Shown: positions 32,125-40,508 of the stretch, piece after piece
Layout of the letters: the number at the start of each line of letters is the position of its first letter
Position numbering within the stretch: the stretch's first letter is position 1
DNA from: Ruminococcus bovis
Lineage (GTDB): Bacteria > Bacillota > Clostridia > Oscillospirales > Acutalibacteraceae
Assembly: GCF_005601135.1 (NCBI RefSeq)
Contig: NZ_CP039381.1
Coordinates: 1,237,941-1,301,940, forward strand
Direction of reading: 5' to 3'
DNA: 64,000 nucleotides
The notes under the pieces: model-generated
What the model was told of the DNA's origin: nothing
Database searches by the model: none
The model's input: only the letters and a program-made list of their open reading frames with translations
Program-made: the position numbers and the translations under genes

Positions 32125-33312
32125 ATGAAAAGGACAATATCAATTATTTTATCGGTAATGATGATTTTATCATCATTTGTAGGGGTATCTGCATTTGCAG
32201 TAACAACTGAAACTTGTAGTATAGAATATGTTTCATCAAATAATGTTACTATTTCAAATACAGATAAAACTGTAAAGAAAGGTGACTCATATGTTGCGAC
32301 TATTACATCAAATATTGTCAAAAATTTTGATGGTATGGATGTAAGAGCGATGATGGGGGATCAGGTTGTTTATCCTCAAAAAATAACAGACGAATCATAT
32401 AAGATTATTATTTCAAAAGTTACTGATGATGTTAAGATTATTGCAAAGGCTTATGAAAAAACTGCCGATACAACCGAAGCTATCGGTAATAGCAGGTATA
32501 TTTCTATTAGCCGTAACCTTGTAAATTGTACATCATCCGGAAAATCCAACATTGTATTAAGTGGTGGTCATTATAGCGAGATAATTACTCCAAACGATGG
32601 CTATAAGCTAACTACTGTAATCTATTATGGATTGATGAAAGAAAATGATGGCGATTATTATTATCAACAGTATATTTGTAAAGATAATGGTGACGGCACA
32701 TATTATGTAAGTTGTGATAAAGAGATAAATATTATTTATGCAGTTGCAGAGCCAATTTCATCAGATTCTACAACTACAGAGCCTACAACTGTACCAATAG
32801 TTAAAGGTAAAATAAGTTTAAGTAAAAATAGTCTTACCCTTGCAAAAACAAACAAGAATATTTCTACCAAGCTAGTAGCAACTGTTACACCAAATGAACT
32901 AACAAATAAAAGAGTTATTTGGTCCTCAAGTAACAGTAAAGTTGCAAAAGTAGATAAGAACGGTAAGGTGACAACTGTATCAAATGGATTTTGCACAATT
33001 ACTGCTAAACTGGCAAGTGATAATACAATTAAATCCATTTGTAAAGTAAAAGTTGTTCAGAAAGCAACCAAGATTAAACTAAATGTAAATAACAAAACTT
33101 TGAAAAAAGGTAGTGCTTATACACTAAAAGCAACTGTAAATCCTAACACAACAAGCAACAAGAAAGTTACTTGGAAAACAAACAAAAAGCTTGTTGCTAC
33201 TGTAAATTCAAAGGGTAAGGTTATTGGTAAGAAAAAGGGTAAAGCAGTAATTACTGTATCAACAACGGATGGCAGTAAAAAGTCTGCAAAATGTAAGATT
33301 ACAGTAAAATAA
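32125..33312 (+). CDS. Secreted protein with two Big_2 (bacterial Ig-like) domains
   Basis: 395 residues. The signal peptide (1-26, MKRTISIILSVMMILSSFVG then VSAFA) should be cleaved by signal peptidase I. Residues about 27-215 form a domain I do not recognise, then a Thr/Pro-rich linker (216-227) and two Ig-like group 2 domains (about 228-312 and 313-395), each with the pattern SLSKNSLTL ... WSSSNSKVAKVDKNGKV and KVTWKTNKKLVATVNSKGKV. No LPxTG anchor or S-layer domain is present, so attachment is unclear; many relatives are adhesins or domains of larger surface enzymes. Lys-rich C-terminus (high positive charge) could bind wall polymers. Monocistronic with terminator. Confidence 0.85.
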   Translation: MKRTISIILSVMMILSSFVGVSAFAVTTETCSIEYVSSNNVTISNTDKTVKKGDSYVATITSNIVKNFDGMDVRAMMGDQVVYPQKITDESYKIIISKVTDDVKIIAKAYEKTADTTEAIGNSRYISISRNLVNCTSSGKSNIVLSGGHYSEIITPNDGYKLTTVIYYGLMKENDGDYYYQQYICKDNGDGTYYVSCDKEINIIYAVAEPISSDSTTTEPTTVPIVKGKISLSKNSLTLAKTNKNISTKLVATVTPNELTNKRVIWSSSNSKVAKVDKNGKVTTVSNGFCTITAKLASDNTIKSICKVKVVQKATKIKLNVNNKTLKKGSAYTLKATVNPNTTSNKKVTWKTNKKLVATVNSKGKVIGKKKGKAVITVSTTDGSKKSAKCKITVK

Positions 33313-33320
33313 CGATAGAT

Positions 33321-33348
33321 AAAGTAGCTTTCATTTGGAAGCTACTTT
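33321..33348 (+). terminator. Terminator of the Ig-like protein gene
   Basis: Stem AAAGTAGCTT (33321-33330) with AAGCTACTTT (33339-33348), eight-base loop, followed by TTACTTTTTT. Confidence 0.88.
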
Positions 33349-33433
33349 TTACTTTTTTAAGTTAAAAGTATGTCAAAAAATCTTTAAACAAAAGTTAATA
33401 TGATAAAAAATAGCAAATAATAAAGAAAAATGC

Positions 33434-33462
33434 TTGATAAAATACTTAAAAAAGATTATAAT
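33434..33462 (+). promoter_or_regulatory. Promoter of the NifU-like/GGGtGRT operon
   Basis: -35 TTGATA at 33434-33439, 17-bp spacer, -10 TATAAT at 33457-33462; about 53 bases before the first start codon. Confidence 0.75.
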
Positions 33463-33515
33463 TACCTTGTATGAGAGGACTTTCTCAAACAAATCAAAGA
33501 AAGGAGTTAAGTACA

Positions 33516-34208
33516 ATGAATTATTCTAATGAAGTAATGAATATGTGTACTGTAACAAAAGGACCAAAGCACGGTCCTGCACCTATTCCTGAAGAAGGTA
33601 AATGGGTAAAATCTTATGAAATCAAAGATATTTCAGGTTTTTCACATGGTATTGGTTGGTGTGCTCCTCAGCAGGGCGCATGTAAGCTATCACTAAACGT
33701 AAAAGACGGTATTGTTGAAGAAGCTCTTGTAGAAACAGTTGGTTGTTCAGGTATGACTCACTCAGCTGCTATGGCTGCAGAAATTCTACCTGGCAAGACT
33801 CTACTAGAATGTCTAAACACAGACCTTGTTTGTGATGCTATTAACACAGCTATGAAGAACATTTTTGAACAGCTAGTATACGGTCGTTCACAGACTGCTT
33901 TCTCAGAAGACGGTCTTCCAATCGGTGCCGGTCTAGAAGACCTTGGTAAGGGCCTTCGTTCACAGGTTGGTACTATGTTCTCAACAAAGGCTAAGGGCGT
34001 TCGTTTTATGGAAATGGCAGAAGGCTATGTTCTTAAGACAGCTCTTGACGAAAATGACGAAGTTATCGGTTACCAGTTTGTAAATCTTGGTAAGATGATG
34101 CAGGATATTCGTCATGGTGTTACACCGGATGAAGCATATAAAAATAACATTGGTCAGTACGGCCGTTTTGATAACGCTGCTAAGTACATTGACCCAAGAG
34201 AAGAATAA
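33516..34208 (+). CDS. NifU/IscU-like iron-sulfur scaffold domain protein
   Basis: 230 residues from the ATG at 33516, chosen for AAAGGAG 8 bases upstream; the ATG at 33471 has no site. The segment ETVGCSGMTHSAAMAAEILP followed by GKTLLE (about 73-97) matches the IscU/NifU pattern GCG...S..A..L.GKTL, with Cys77 as a cluster ligand; further cysteines at 11, 49, 56, 99 and 106. The protein is longer than IscU (about 130 residues), with N- and C-terminal extensions. It is followed 22 bp later by the GGGtGRT protein, a pairing conserved in Clostridia and Bacteroidetes. Biochemical role unknown; cluster binding is inferred. Confidence 0.82.
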   Translation: MNYSNEVMNMCTVTKGPKHGPAPIPEEGKWVKSYEIKDISGFSHGIGWCAPQQGACKLSLNVKDGIVEEALVETVGCSGMTHSAAMAAEILPGKTLLECLNTDLVCDAINTAMKNIFEQLVYGRSQTAFSEDGLPIGAGLEDLGKGLRSQVGTMFSTKAKGVRFMEMAEGYVLKTALDENDEVIGYQFVNLGKMMQDIRHGVTPDEAYKNNIGQYGRFDNAAKYIDPREE

Positions 34209-34230
34209 TCAGTAAGGAGGAGATTTAAAC

Positions 34231-35235
34231 ATGGCAGTTACATTTGAAAGTATGGAAAGAAGAATGCCAAAAATCGAGAAGTGCCTTGCTGAAAATGGTA
34301 TCGGTTCTCTTGAAGAGGCAAGACAGCTATGTCTAGATAACGGCTTTGACCCAGACGAAATCGTTAAGGGTGTTCAGCCAATCGCATTTGAAAACGCTAG
34401 CTGGGCTTATACACTAGGTTGTGCTATCGGTCTTAAGAAGGGCGTTAAGTCTGCTGCTGAAGCTGCTGAAGCTATCGGCGTAGGTCTTGAAGCATTTACA
34501 ATCCCTGGTTCTGTTGCAGAACAGAGAAATGTTGGTCTAGGTCACGGTAACCTAGGTGCAATGCTACTTAGAGACGAAACAAAGTGTTTCGCATTCCTAG
34601 CAGGTCACGAATCATTCGCTGCTGCTGAAGGTGCTATCGGTATTGCTAGAAACGCTAACAAGGCTAGAAAAGAACCACTAAGAGTTATCCTTAACGGTCT
34701 TGGTAAGGATGCTGCTTACATCATCTCAAGAATCAACGGTTTCACATATGTTGAAACAGATTTTGACTTCTTCAACAGCGAACTAAAGGTTGTTCGTGAA
34801 GTTAAGTTCTCTGATGGTGAAAGAGCTGCTGTTCGTTGCTACGGTGCTAACGATGTTCGTGAAGGCGTAGCTATTATGCAGAAGGAAAATGTTGGTGTTT
34901 CAATCACTGGTAACTCAACTAACCCAACTCGTTTCCAGCATCTAGTTGCAGGTACATACAAGAAGTGGGCTATTGAAAATGGCGTTAAGTACTTCTCAGT
35001 TGCTTCAGGTGGTGGTACAGGTCGTACACTTCATCCTGATAATATGGGTGCAGGTCCTGCTTCATACGGTCTAACAGACTCAATGGGTAGAATGCACGGT
35101 GATGCTCAGTTTGCCGGTTCTTCATCAGTTCCTGCTCACGTTGAAATGATGGGTCTTATCGGTATGGGTAACAACCCAATGGTTGGTGCTACAGTTGCTT
35201 GTGCAGTTGCAGTATACGAAAGCCTAAATAAGTAA
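34231..35235 (+). CDS. GGGtGRT family protein, function unknown
   Basis: 334 residues, cytosolic. The naming motif GGGTGRT is seen in SVASGGGTGRTLHPDNMGAG near the C-terminal third. Other notable segments are GLGHGNLGAMLLRDETKCFAFLAG (here split by me at residues about 105-128) with few cysteines, and GLGKDAAYIISRINGFTYVE. The glycine-rich loops suggest a nucleotide or phosphate site but no known fold is obvious. It always travels with a NifU-like partner, so a shared role in metal-cluster or redox chemistry is inferred. Excellent AGGAGG site and codon use rich in GGT/GTT/CTA suggest high expression. A strong terminator follows. Confidence 0.88.
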   Translation: MAVTFESMERRMPKIEKCLAENGIGSLEEARQLCLDNGFDPDEIVKGVQPIAFENASWAYTLGCAIGLKKGVKSAAEAAEAIGVGLEAFTIPGSVAEQRNVGLGHGNLGAMLLRDETKCFAFLAGHESFAAAEGAIGIARNANKARKEPLRVILNGLGKDAAYIISRINGFTYVETDFDFFNSELKVVREVKFSDGERAAVRCYGANDVREGVAIMQKENVGVSITGNSTNPTRFQHLVAGTYKKWAIENGVKYFSVASGGGTGRTLHPDNMGAGPASYGLTDSMGRMHGDAQFAGSSSVPAHVEMMGLIGMGNNPMVGATVACAVAVYESLNK

Positions 35236-35254
35236 TTCATTACTTTATATACTA

Positions 35255-35275
35255 GGGAGTGTATTTTACACTCCC
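35255..35275 (+). terminator. Terminator of the NifU-like/GGGtGRT operon
   Basis: Perfect 9-bp stem GGGAGTGTA (35255-35263) with TACACTCCC (35267-35275), TTT loop, then TTTTTTC. Confidence 0.9.
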
Positions 35276-35332
35276 TTTTTTCTTGCAAAAATTCTTACTT
35301 TATGTTATATAATAGGTAAGGGTTGTGATAAT

Positions 35333-35566
35333 ATGAAAGATAAGCTAACAGGTAAGCAAGTGATTATTATGCTATCAATCATTGCTTTGGCAGTTGGGCT
35401 TTTTGTCGGTGGTATGGCACTTACCGATAGATATAAGAAAACTATAGTGAATACCTATGATAAATACTATAATAAGTATTATAGTATCGCTTCAAGCTAT
35501 GTTGACCAAGGTCAAAGTATTATACAAAAGAATATTGAACTTGCCTCTCAGCAAGATAAAAAATAA
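35333..35566 (+). CDS. Small single-span membrane protein, unknown
   Basis: 77 residues: a short basic N-terminus, one membrane segment (about 9-29, VIIMLSIIALAVGLFVGGMA), then a Tyr/Lys-rich, helix-prone tail (KYYNKYYSIASSYVDQG) probably outside the cell. The ribosome site is weak (AAGGG nine bases upstream). It is flanked by terminators on both sides (35255-35275 and 35565-35589), so it is an independent transcript, which argues that it is a real gene. No family recognised. Confidence 0.7.
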   Translation: MKDKLTGKQVIIMLSIIALAVGLFVGGMALTDRYKKTIVNTYDKYYNKYYSIASSYVDQGQSIIQKNIELASQQDKK

Positions 35567-35589
35567 GGACTTCTGTTTTAGAAGTCCTT
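35565..35589 (+). terminator. Terminator of the small membrane protein gene
   Basis: Perfect 10-bp stem AAGGACTTCT (35565-35574) with AGAAGTCCTT (35580-35589), GTTTT loop; overlaps the stop codon and is followed by ATGTCTTTTT. Confidence 0.85.
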
Positions 35590-35677
35590 ATGTCTTTTTA
35601 TTCTTAATTTTGGGTAAAGATTAGTTTTATAAATTGTTTTTTTTAATTTGATTATACTAAGCTGAAAATACTTCAAC

Positions 35678-36328
35678 AAATTAGGGTTTTTCAATTTTGT
35701 CTGTGAGTAAAGGTGAGAATGATAAATTAGGGTTTGTGGGGTTGTTGTAAATTATAAAAAAGTGTATACTATGTCCTTTCTCTCTTGTATACCAAGTTAT
35801 TGCACAATTAATAATACAACAATATTTTGTAGCATAAATAATGCCGTTTTATTTATATCATATTTTGGCTCACAGTCGTAGGGGCGAACACCGTTCGCCC
35901 GTTAAAAGTGCGATACCTATGGGATTATTGCCCTATTTACAAACTATAATTTCAAGATTTTTAAATAGGACAAAATACTGATAAATAGGAAAAATTGTTA
36001 CGGGACATCAATGATGTCCCCTACAACTGTAACTCATAATTTTTCTTATATTTTATAGTTAGAAATAGAGAAAAGTTTCAGTTAATATGGAATCCCTCAG
36101 CGAGGGAGGCAACAAGGTCTGTATAATTTCTTCTTTGTGTACAAACTTACAAATTTGTACATATTGTGTTTGGCTTCCTCAGACGAGGAAGCTGTCATTC
36201 GTGAATTGCAGAGCAATTCACCTTTTAAAGAATGACTGAAGGAGGGAAAAAGCTATTAATTAGATGAATTAATCGGTTACTATCTAATTAACCTACAACT
36301 ACATAATCATCCACACAAACTCTAATTT
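35678..36328. repeat. Composite palindromic repeat, copy C (inverted relative to copy A)
   Basis: This fills the 785-bp gap between the small membrane protein gene and the YitT gene; no gene seen. Ends: AAATTAGGG (35678-35686 and 35724-35732) and CAAACTCTAATTT (36316-36328). Stem-loops in order: GGCGAAC/GTTCGCC (near 35883-35899), GGGACATCA/TGATGTCCC (near 36002-36020), CCCTC/GAGGG (near 36093-36107), GTACAAA/TTTGTAC (36139-36160), GCTTCCTC/GAGGAAGC (36173-36192), then GTCATTC/GAATGAC enclosing TGAATTG/CAATTCA (36193-36236). Reading its complement gives the modules of copy A in the same order. Compared with A the stems differ by paired changes, e.g. GTCGATT/AATCGAC in A and GTCATTC/GAATGAC here. 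Confidence 0.75.
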
Positions 36329-36351
36329 GCACCATAAAATAAACACTAGAA

Positions 36352-37338
36352 TCAACCTAATTTTTCTGACAAGTCAGATTTAATTTCTTCCTCTAGGGTT
36401 GGAGTTTCTGTATTGATGGGATTTTCATTAGCAGAACTTTTACTACCGTTATCATTCTTATTAGCAGGGAAAATATCTGCCACATCATTTAGTGAAATGT
36501 ATGCTTTAGGGTCAATGTTATGTACAATGGTTTTCATTTTACCAACTTGAAAACGATTAACAACATAGTAAATCATAGTCTTTTTTGAGTCGGAATAATA
36601 ACCCTTAGCATCAACAGTTGTGATACCATTTTCAAAAGTATCTGAAAGTGCCTTACACACTTCTTTAGGTTTTGTAGTAATAATGAAAGCAGCCTTTGAA
36701 CGGTCAAATCCTTCGATAATAAAGTCAATTGTCTTTAGTGCTGCTGCATAAGTAACGATTGAATAAAGTGGCAACACCCAAGAGTTAATTACCAAACCAC
36801 AGATAATGTAAAGAATAACATTGAAAATCATTACAAATGTGCCGATAGAAAGGTTTAACTTCTTGGCAAATACAACTGCGATAATTTCCATACCGTCCAT
36901 TGCACCACCAAATCTAAGTGCAAGACCACTGCCACAACCTGAAATTACACCACCGAATATAGCACATAAAAACAAATCTGTACCGGCTAGTGGTGATACA
37001 AGGCTAACATCAATAGGCAAAACATCGGTTATTAAGTAAGCAGAAACAGAATAAATAATAACGGTGTAAATTGAGTAAAAAGTGAAACTTGCACCTTCTC
37101 TTTTTAAGCCAAATAAAAATATAGGAATATTCAGCACAATAAGAATAAGTGATAGGCTACACCACTCAGGTGTTACTTGCGAAATCAACATTGATGTACC
37201 GGAAATACCACTGTCATATAGCTTAACCGGTGCTAAAAACAATGTAACACCAAAGGCGTTTATAATACCGGCTAAAGTTAGCACCAAAATATTTAGTGGC
37301 TTAATCTTTCTTATTCCATTAAGAATTTTGTTTGTCAT
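36352..37338 (-). CDS. YitT-family membrane protein
   Basis: 328 residues from the ATG at 37338 (GGGAG upstream; a longer frame to 37416 has no site). Five to six N-terminal membrane segments form the YitT (DUF161) domain, with GLALRFGGAMDGMEIIAV a family-typical loop, followed by the cytoplasmic DUF2179 domain (about 215-290: RSKAAFIITTKPKEVCKAL...GYYSDSKKTMIYYVVNR). The last 40 residues are Asn/Ser/Glu-rich. Transport has been proposed for the family but no substrate is established. It follows the sirtuin gene on the same strand, with a hairpin between. Confidence 0.9.
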   Translation of the reverse strand: MTNKILNGIRKIKPLNILVLTLAGIINAFGVTLFLAPVKLYDSGISGTSMLISQVTPEWCSLSLILIVLNIPIFLFGLKREGASFTFYSIYTVIIYSVSAYLITDVLPIDVSLVSPLAGTDLFLCAIFGGVISGCGSGLALRFGGAMDGMEIIAVVFAKKLNLSIGTFVMIFNVILYIICGLVINSWVLPLYSIVTYAAALKTIDFIIEGFDRSKAAFIITTKPKEVCKALSDTFENGITTVDAKGYYSDSKKTMIYYVVNRFQVGKMKTIVHNIDPKAYISLNDVADIFPANKNDNGSKSSANENPINTETPTLEEEIKSDLSEKLG

Positions 37339-37393
37339 ATAAATCTCCCTTTCTTTTCTCTTTCCAATAAAGTTTGTGAGGTTTATATATATG

Positions 37394-37425
37394 AAATGCA
37401 CCTTGCCTTTTTTCAAAGTGCATTT
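37394..37425. terminator. Hairpin between sirtuin and YitT genes
   Basis: AAATGCACCTTG (37394-37405) pairs with CAAAGTGCATTT (37414-37425) with one mismatch. On the minus strand no T-run follows, so termination after the sirtuin gene would be weak; an mRNA-stabilising hairpin is equally possible. Confidence 0.5.
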
Positions 37426-37431
37426 GTTTTA

Positions 37432-38157
37432 TTAAATTTTAATTTGAGATAGAACTTCTCCCACTTTACCATGAATAACTAGGTCAGCTGTTTTGTCAGC
37501 TGATGTTTCACTAAGATTAATCAGTACAAGGTGGTTGCCCTTAAAATATCTGATAAAACTTGCTGCCGGATATACCACAAGGCTGGTACCTGCAATAATA
37601 AGTGTATCACAGTTAGAAATAGCATTTATGGCATTTGTTACAGTTTCATCATCAAGACCTTCTTCGTATAGCACAACATCAGGCTTTATGATTCCACCAC
37701 ACTTTGTACATTTAGGGATAAGGTCTTTACTATTTTTAACAAATTCAGCATCATAAAATGTATGACACTTTGTACAGTAGTTTCTATGTATGCTACCGTG
37801 TAGCTCATAAACAGTATGACTGCCACCGGCTTGGTGAAGTCCATCAATGTTCTGAGTTACAACGGCAGAAAGTTTTCCTTTTTCTTCCAACTTAGCAAGG
37901 AAAGTATGTGCCTTGTTAGGTTTAGCATCCAGGCACATCATTTTGTCCTTGTAAAATCTGTAGAATTCTTCAGGCTTATATTGGAAAAATGTATGGCTGA
38001 TAATTTGTTCAGGTGGGTACTTGTATTTTAAGTTGTACAACCCATCAACAGAACGAAAGTCAGGTATACCACTTTCTGTGCTAACACCTGCACCACCAAA
38101 GAAAACAATGTTATTACTGTTATCAATTATTTCTTGTAATTTTTCAATATTTTCCAT
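37432..38157 (-). CDS. NAD-dependent protein deacylase (sirtuin)
   Basis: 241 residues, Sir2/CobB type. FFGGAGVSTESGIPDFRSVDG (about 19-39) binds NAD, TQNIDGLH and the catalytic His in ELHGS follow, and two CxxC pairs (YCTKCHTFYD and PKCTKCGG) bind the structural zinc; GTSLVVYPA and NLSETSAD-like segments close the NAD pocket. It removes acetyl or other acyl groups from protein lysines and yields nicotinamide, linking it loosely with the NAD synthase encoded at 41308-43236. It lies 8 bp after ldh on the same strand, so co-transcription is likely. Confidence 0.94.
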   Translation of the reverse strand: MENIEKLQEIIDNSNNIVFFGGAGVSTESGIPDFRSVDGLYNLKYKYPPEQIISHTFFQYKPEEFYRFYKDKMMCLDAKPNKAHTFLAKLEEKGKLSAVVTQNIDGLHQAGGSHTVYELHGSIHRNYCTKCHTFYDAEFVKNSKDLIPKCTKCGGIIKPDVVLYEEGLDDETVTNAINAISNCDTLIIAGTSLVVYPAASFIRYFKGNHLVLINLSETSADKTADLVIHGKVGEVLSQIKI

Positions 38158-38165
38158 AATATCAC

Positions 38166-39104
38166 CTACAACTTAATACTTTTAAAGTAATCTTCAAGAG
38201 CATCACAACTTTCTTGAAGTTTTTTCATTTCTGTATCAGTTAGTGAAAGTTCAATAAGTGACTTTACACCACTTTGATTTATTATAGCCGGTGTACCGGC
38301 ATAAATTTTTTCTTGATTATAGCAACCGTTTAAGCAACAAGAAACAGTGAGAACTGAATTTTCATTTTGCAAAATCGCTCTGCAAATCTGTACAATTGCC
38401 ATACCGATTCCATAGTATGTTGCACCTTTTGCATCAATGATTTTGTAAGCTGAGTTTCTAACTTCAGCCTCAATTCTCTCAATATCCCTTTTTTTAAAGG
38501 TGTTTGGATTATCCTCTAGCACATCATCAACTAATTTTGTGGATAATAGAGCCTGACTCCAAGGTACAAACTCTGTATCACCATGCTCACCCATAACATA
38601 TGCGTGAACACTTCTGGGATTAATGCCAAAGTAATCACCAAGAAGGTATCTTAGTCTTGCAGAGTCAAGGGTTGTGCCTGTACCGAAAACTCTTGACTTT
38701 GGAAAGCCTGAGATTTTTGCCGTAACCCTTGTCATAACATCAACAGGGTTTGTGGCAACTAAGAAAATCCCTTTAAAGCCACTTTCACATACAGGTGCAA
38801 CAATAGACTTAAAAACTTCTGTGTTTTTCTTTAGTAACTCAGGTCGTTTTTCTCCACTTTTTTGTGGAGCACCGGCACAAATTACAACAATGTCTGCATT
38901 GCTACAATGGGTATATTCCCCTGAATAGATTTTCATTGAAGAATTTGAAAAGGCTAAGCCATGGTTTAAGTCCATAGCCTCACCGATAGCTCTCTCTTTG
39001 TTAATGTCAATAAGCACAAGCTCATCACACAAATTTTGGTTAAGGGAAGCATAAGCAAAGCTCATACCTACCATTCCTGTGCCAACCAGTACGATTTTTT
39101 TCAT
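38166..39104 (-). CDS. ldh: L-lactate dehydrogenase
   Basis: 312 residues, LDH/MDH superfamily. NAD motif VGTGMVGMSFAYA (7-19) with Asp33 in LIDIN binding the ribose; AGAPQKSGEKRPELLKKN is the mobile loop, where Gln (not Arg) two residues after the Ala-Pro marks LDH over malate dehydrogenase; catalytic His in GEHGDTEFVPWS. It reduces pyruvate to L-lactate and reoxidises NADH in fermentation. It starts a probable ldh-sirtuin-yitT transcript and is divergent from the ClC gene. Confidence 0.94.
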   Translation of the reverse strand: MKKIVLVGTGMVGMSFAYASLNQNLCDELVLIDINKERAIGEAMDLNHGLAFSNSSMKIYSGEYTHCSNADIVVICAGAPQKSGEKRPELLKKNTEVFKSIVAPVCESGFKGIFLVATNPVDVMTRVTAKISGFPKSRVFGTGTTLDSARLRYLLGDYFGINPRSVHAYVMGEHGDTEFVPWSQALLSTKLVDDVLEDNPNTFKKRDIERIEAEVRNSAYKIIDAKGATYYGIGMAIVQICRAILQNENSVLTVSCCLNGCYNQEKIYAGTPAIINQSGVKSLIELSLTDTEMKKLQESCDALEDYFKSIKL

Positions 39105-39166
39105 ATTAATCTTCCTTTATATAATAGCATAAATACTGAAAAAATTAAAGGTTTTAACTTTTATAA

Positions 39167-39195
39167 TTGATAATACCTAATATTAGTGGTATAAT
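39167..39195 (+). promoter_or_regulatory. Promoter of the ClC-family gene
   Basis: -35 TTGATA at 39167-39172, 17-bp spacer, -10 TATAAT at 39190-39195. Expected start near 39202 gives a leader of only about 15 nt, so no room for a fluoride riboswitch. Confidence 0.7.
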
Positions 39196-39216
39196 TGTCC
39201 CATTGGAGATGGAAAT

Positions 39217-40485
39217 TTGAAAAAGTTTTTTTGGATAGCAAAAATGAAGATTATGCGTATTTTCTTATACGCAGGAGTTTTTGTTAAGTGGATTATCATA
39301 GCTTCCATCACCGGGGTTTTGGGTGGATTTATAGGAGTTGCTTTTAACAAAAGTATTTCCTATGTAACAGGTCTGCATCAGCAGTATCCGGCACTTTTAT
39401 TCTTAATGCCTGTGCTTGGTTTACTGATTGTTTTAATGTATGACAAAGCAAAACTTTCAGGTGACGGTGGCACTAATTTAATATTACATTCAATCAGACA
39501 CCTAAAAGGTGTGCCTATTATTATTGCACCTATGATTTTTATTAGTACAGTTCTTACTCACTTGGTTGGTGGTTCAGCAGGTAGAGAAGGTGCTGCACTT
39601 CAGCTTGGTGGTAGTATCGGTGCTCAGGTTGGTAGAATTTTTAGACTTAGCCAAAAGGATATGAATGTTGCCGTTATGTGTGGTATGGGTGCTTTATTCT
39701 CTGCACTTTTCGGTACACCACTAACTGCTGCTTTCTTTGCTATGGAAGTAATAGCTGTTGGTGTGCTTTACTACTCAGCATTTGTACCTTGTGTTGTATC
39801 AAGTCTTGTAGCCTATGCAATAAGCTACTTATTTAAAGGTTTTACTTTGCCTTACAACCCACCGAAAGTACCACACCTTTCACTTATTTCAATGTTACAA
39901 ACAGGTGGACTTGCAATTCTATGTGCCTTTATTAGTATTCTTTTCTGTTTAATAATGAAATATACTAAGGAAGGATTAACCAAATTATTTAAGAACCCCT
40001 ACATTAGAATGTTGTGTGGTGGTGTTATTTTTATAGCATTGGCACTGATTTTTGGTGATGAATATACAGGTCTTGGTGCAAAGACTATTGTAACAGCAGT
40101 AAATGAAGGTCATGCAAAGTACTATGACTTTATTTTGAAAATGATTTTTACAGCAGTAACAATGGCTATCGGTTTTAAAGGTGGCGAGATTGTTCCTACT
40201 TTGTTTATCGGTTCAACCTTTGGTTGTGCTATTGGTGCACACCTAGGACTTGATCCTACATTTGGTGCAGCAATTGGCATTGTGGCAGTATTCTGTGGTG
40301 TTGTAAACTGTCCTATTGCATCAATACTTTTAAGCATAGAGCTATTTGGTGGAGAAGGAACTGCCTTTTATGTTGTGGCAGTTTGTATTAGTTATATGCT
40401 TTCAGGCTACTACAGTATTTATAGTAGTCAGAGATTTGCTTATAGTAAGCTTCGTGCAGAATATGTTAATATGAAAGCAAATTAG
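39217..40485 (+). CDS. ClC-family anion transporter with CLC-F-like signatures
   Basis: 422 residues, 10-12 membrane segments. TTG start at 39217 follows GGAG by 8 bases; an ATG at 39244 is the alternative. The GSGIP selectivity loop of chloride-type ClCs is replaced by GDGGTNLIL, the gating-glutamate loop is GGSAGREGAALQLGG, and the later motif reads FKGGEIVPTLFIG. These variants resemble fluoride/proton antiporters (CLC-F), whose loops run NNLIL, GREGT and KGGEVTP, more than Cl-/H+ exchangers. Specificity is thus open: F- or Cl-. Followed 23 bp later by a HAD phosphatase gene. Confidence 0.85.
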   Translation: MKKFFWIAKMKIMRIFLYAGVFVKWIIIASITGVLGGFIGVAFNKSISYVTGLHQQYPALLFLMPVLGLLIVLMYDKAKLSGDGGTNLILHSIRHLKGVPIIIAPMIFISTVLTHLVGGSAGREGAALQLGGSIGAQVGRIFRLSQKDMNVAVMCGMGALFSALFGTPLTAAFFAMEVIAVGVLYYSAFVPCVVSSLVAYAISYLFKGFTLPYNPPKVPHLSLISMLQTGGLAILCAFISILFCLIMKYTKEGLTKLFKNPYIRMLCGGVIFIALALIFGDEYTGLGAKTIVTAVNEGHAKYYDFILKMIFTAVTMAIGFKGGEIVPTLFIGSTFGCAIGAHLGLDPTFGAAIGIVAVFCGVVNCPIASILLSIELFGGEGTAFYVVAVCISYMLSGYYSIYSSQRFAYSKLRAEYVNMKAN

Positions 40486-40508
40486 TTTATGGAGAAGGAG
40501 AGAGATAG

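Noticed and set aside
37339..37416. N-terminal extension of the YitT-family protein to 37416
   Set aside because: The extension has no ribosome site, overlaps a hairpin, and a GGGAG site stands before the ATG at 37338.
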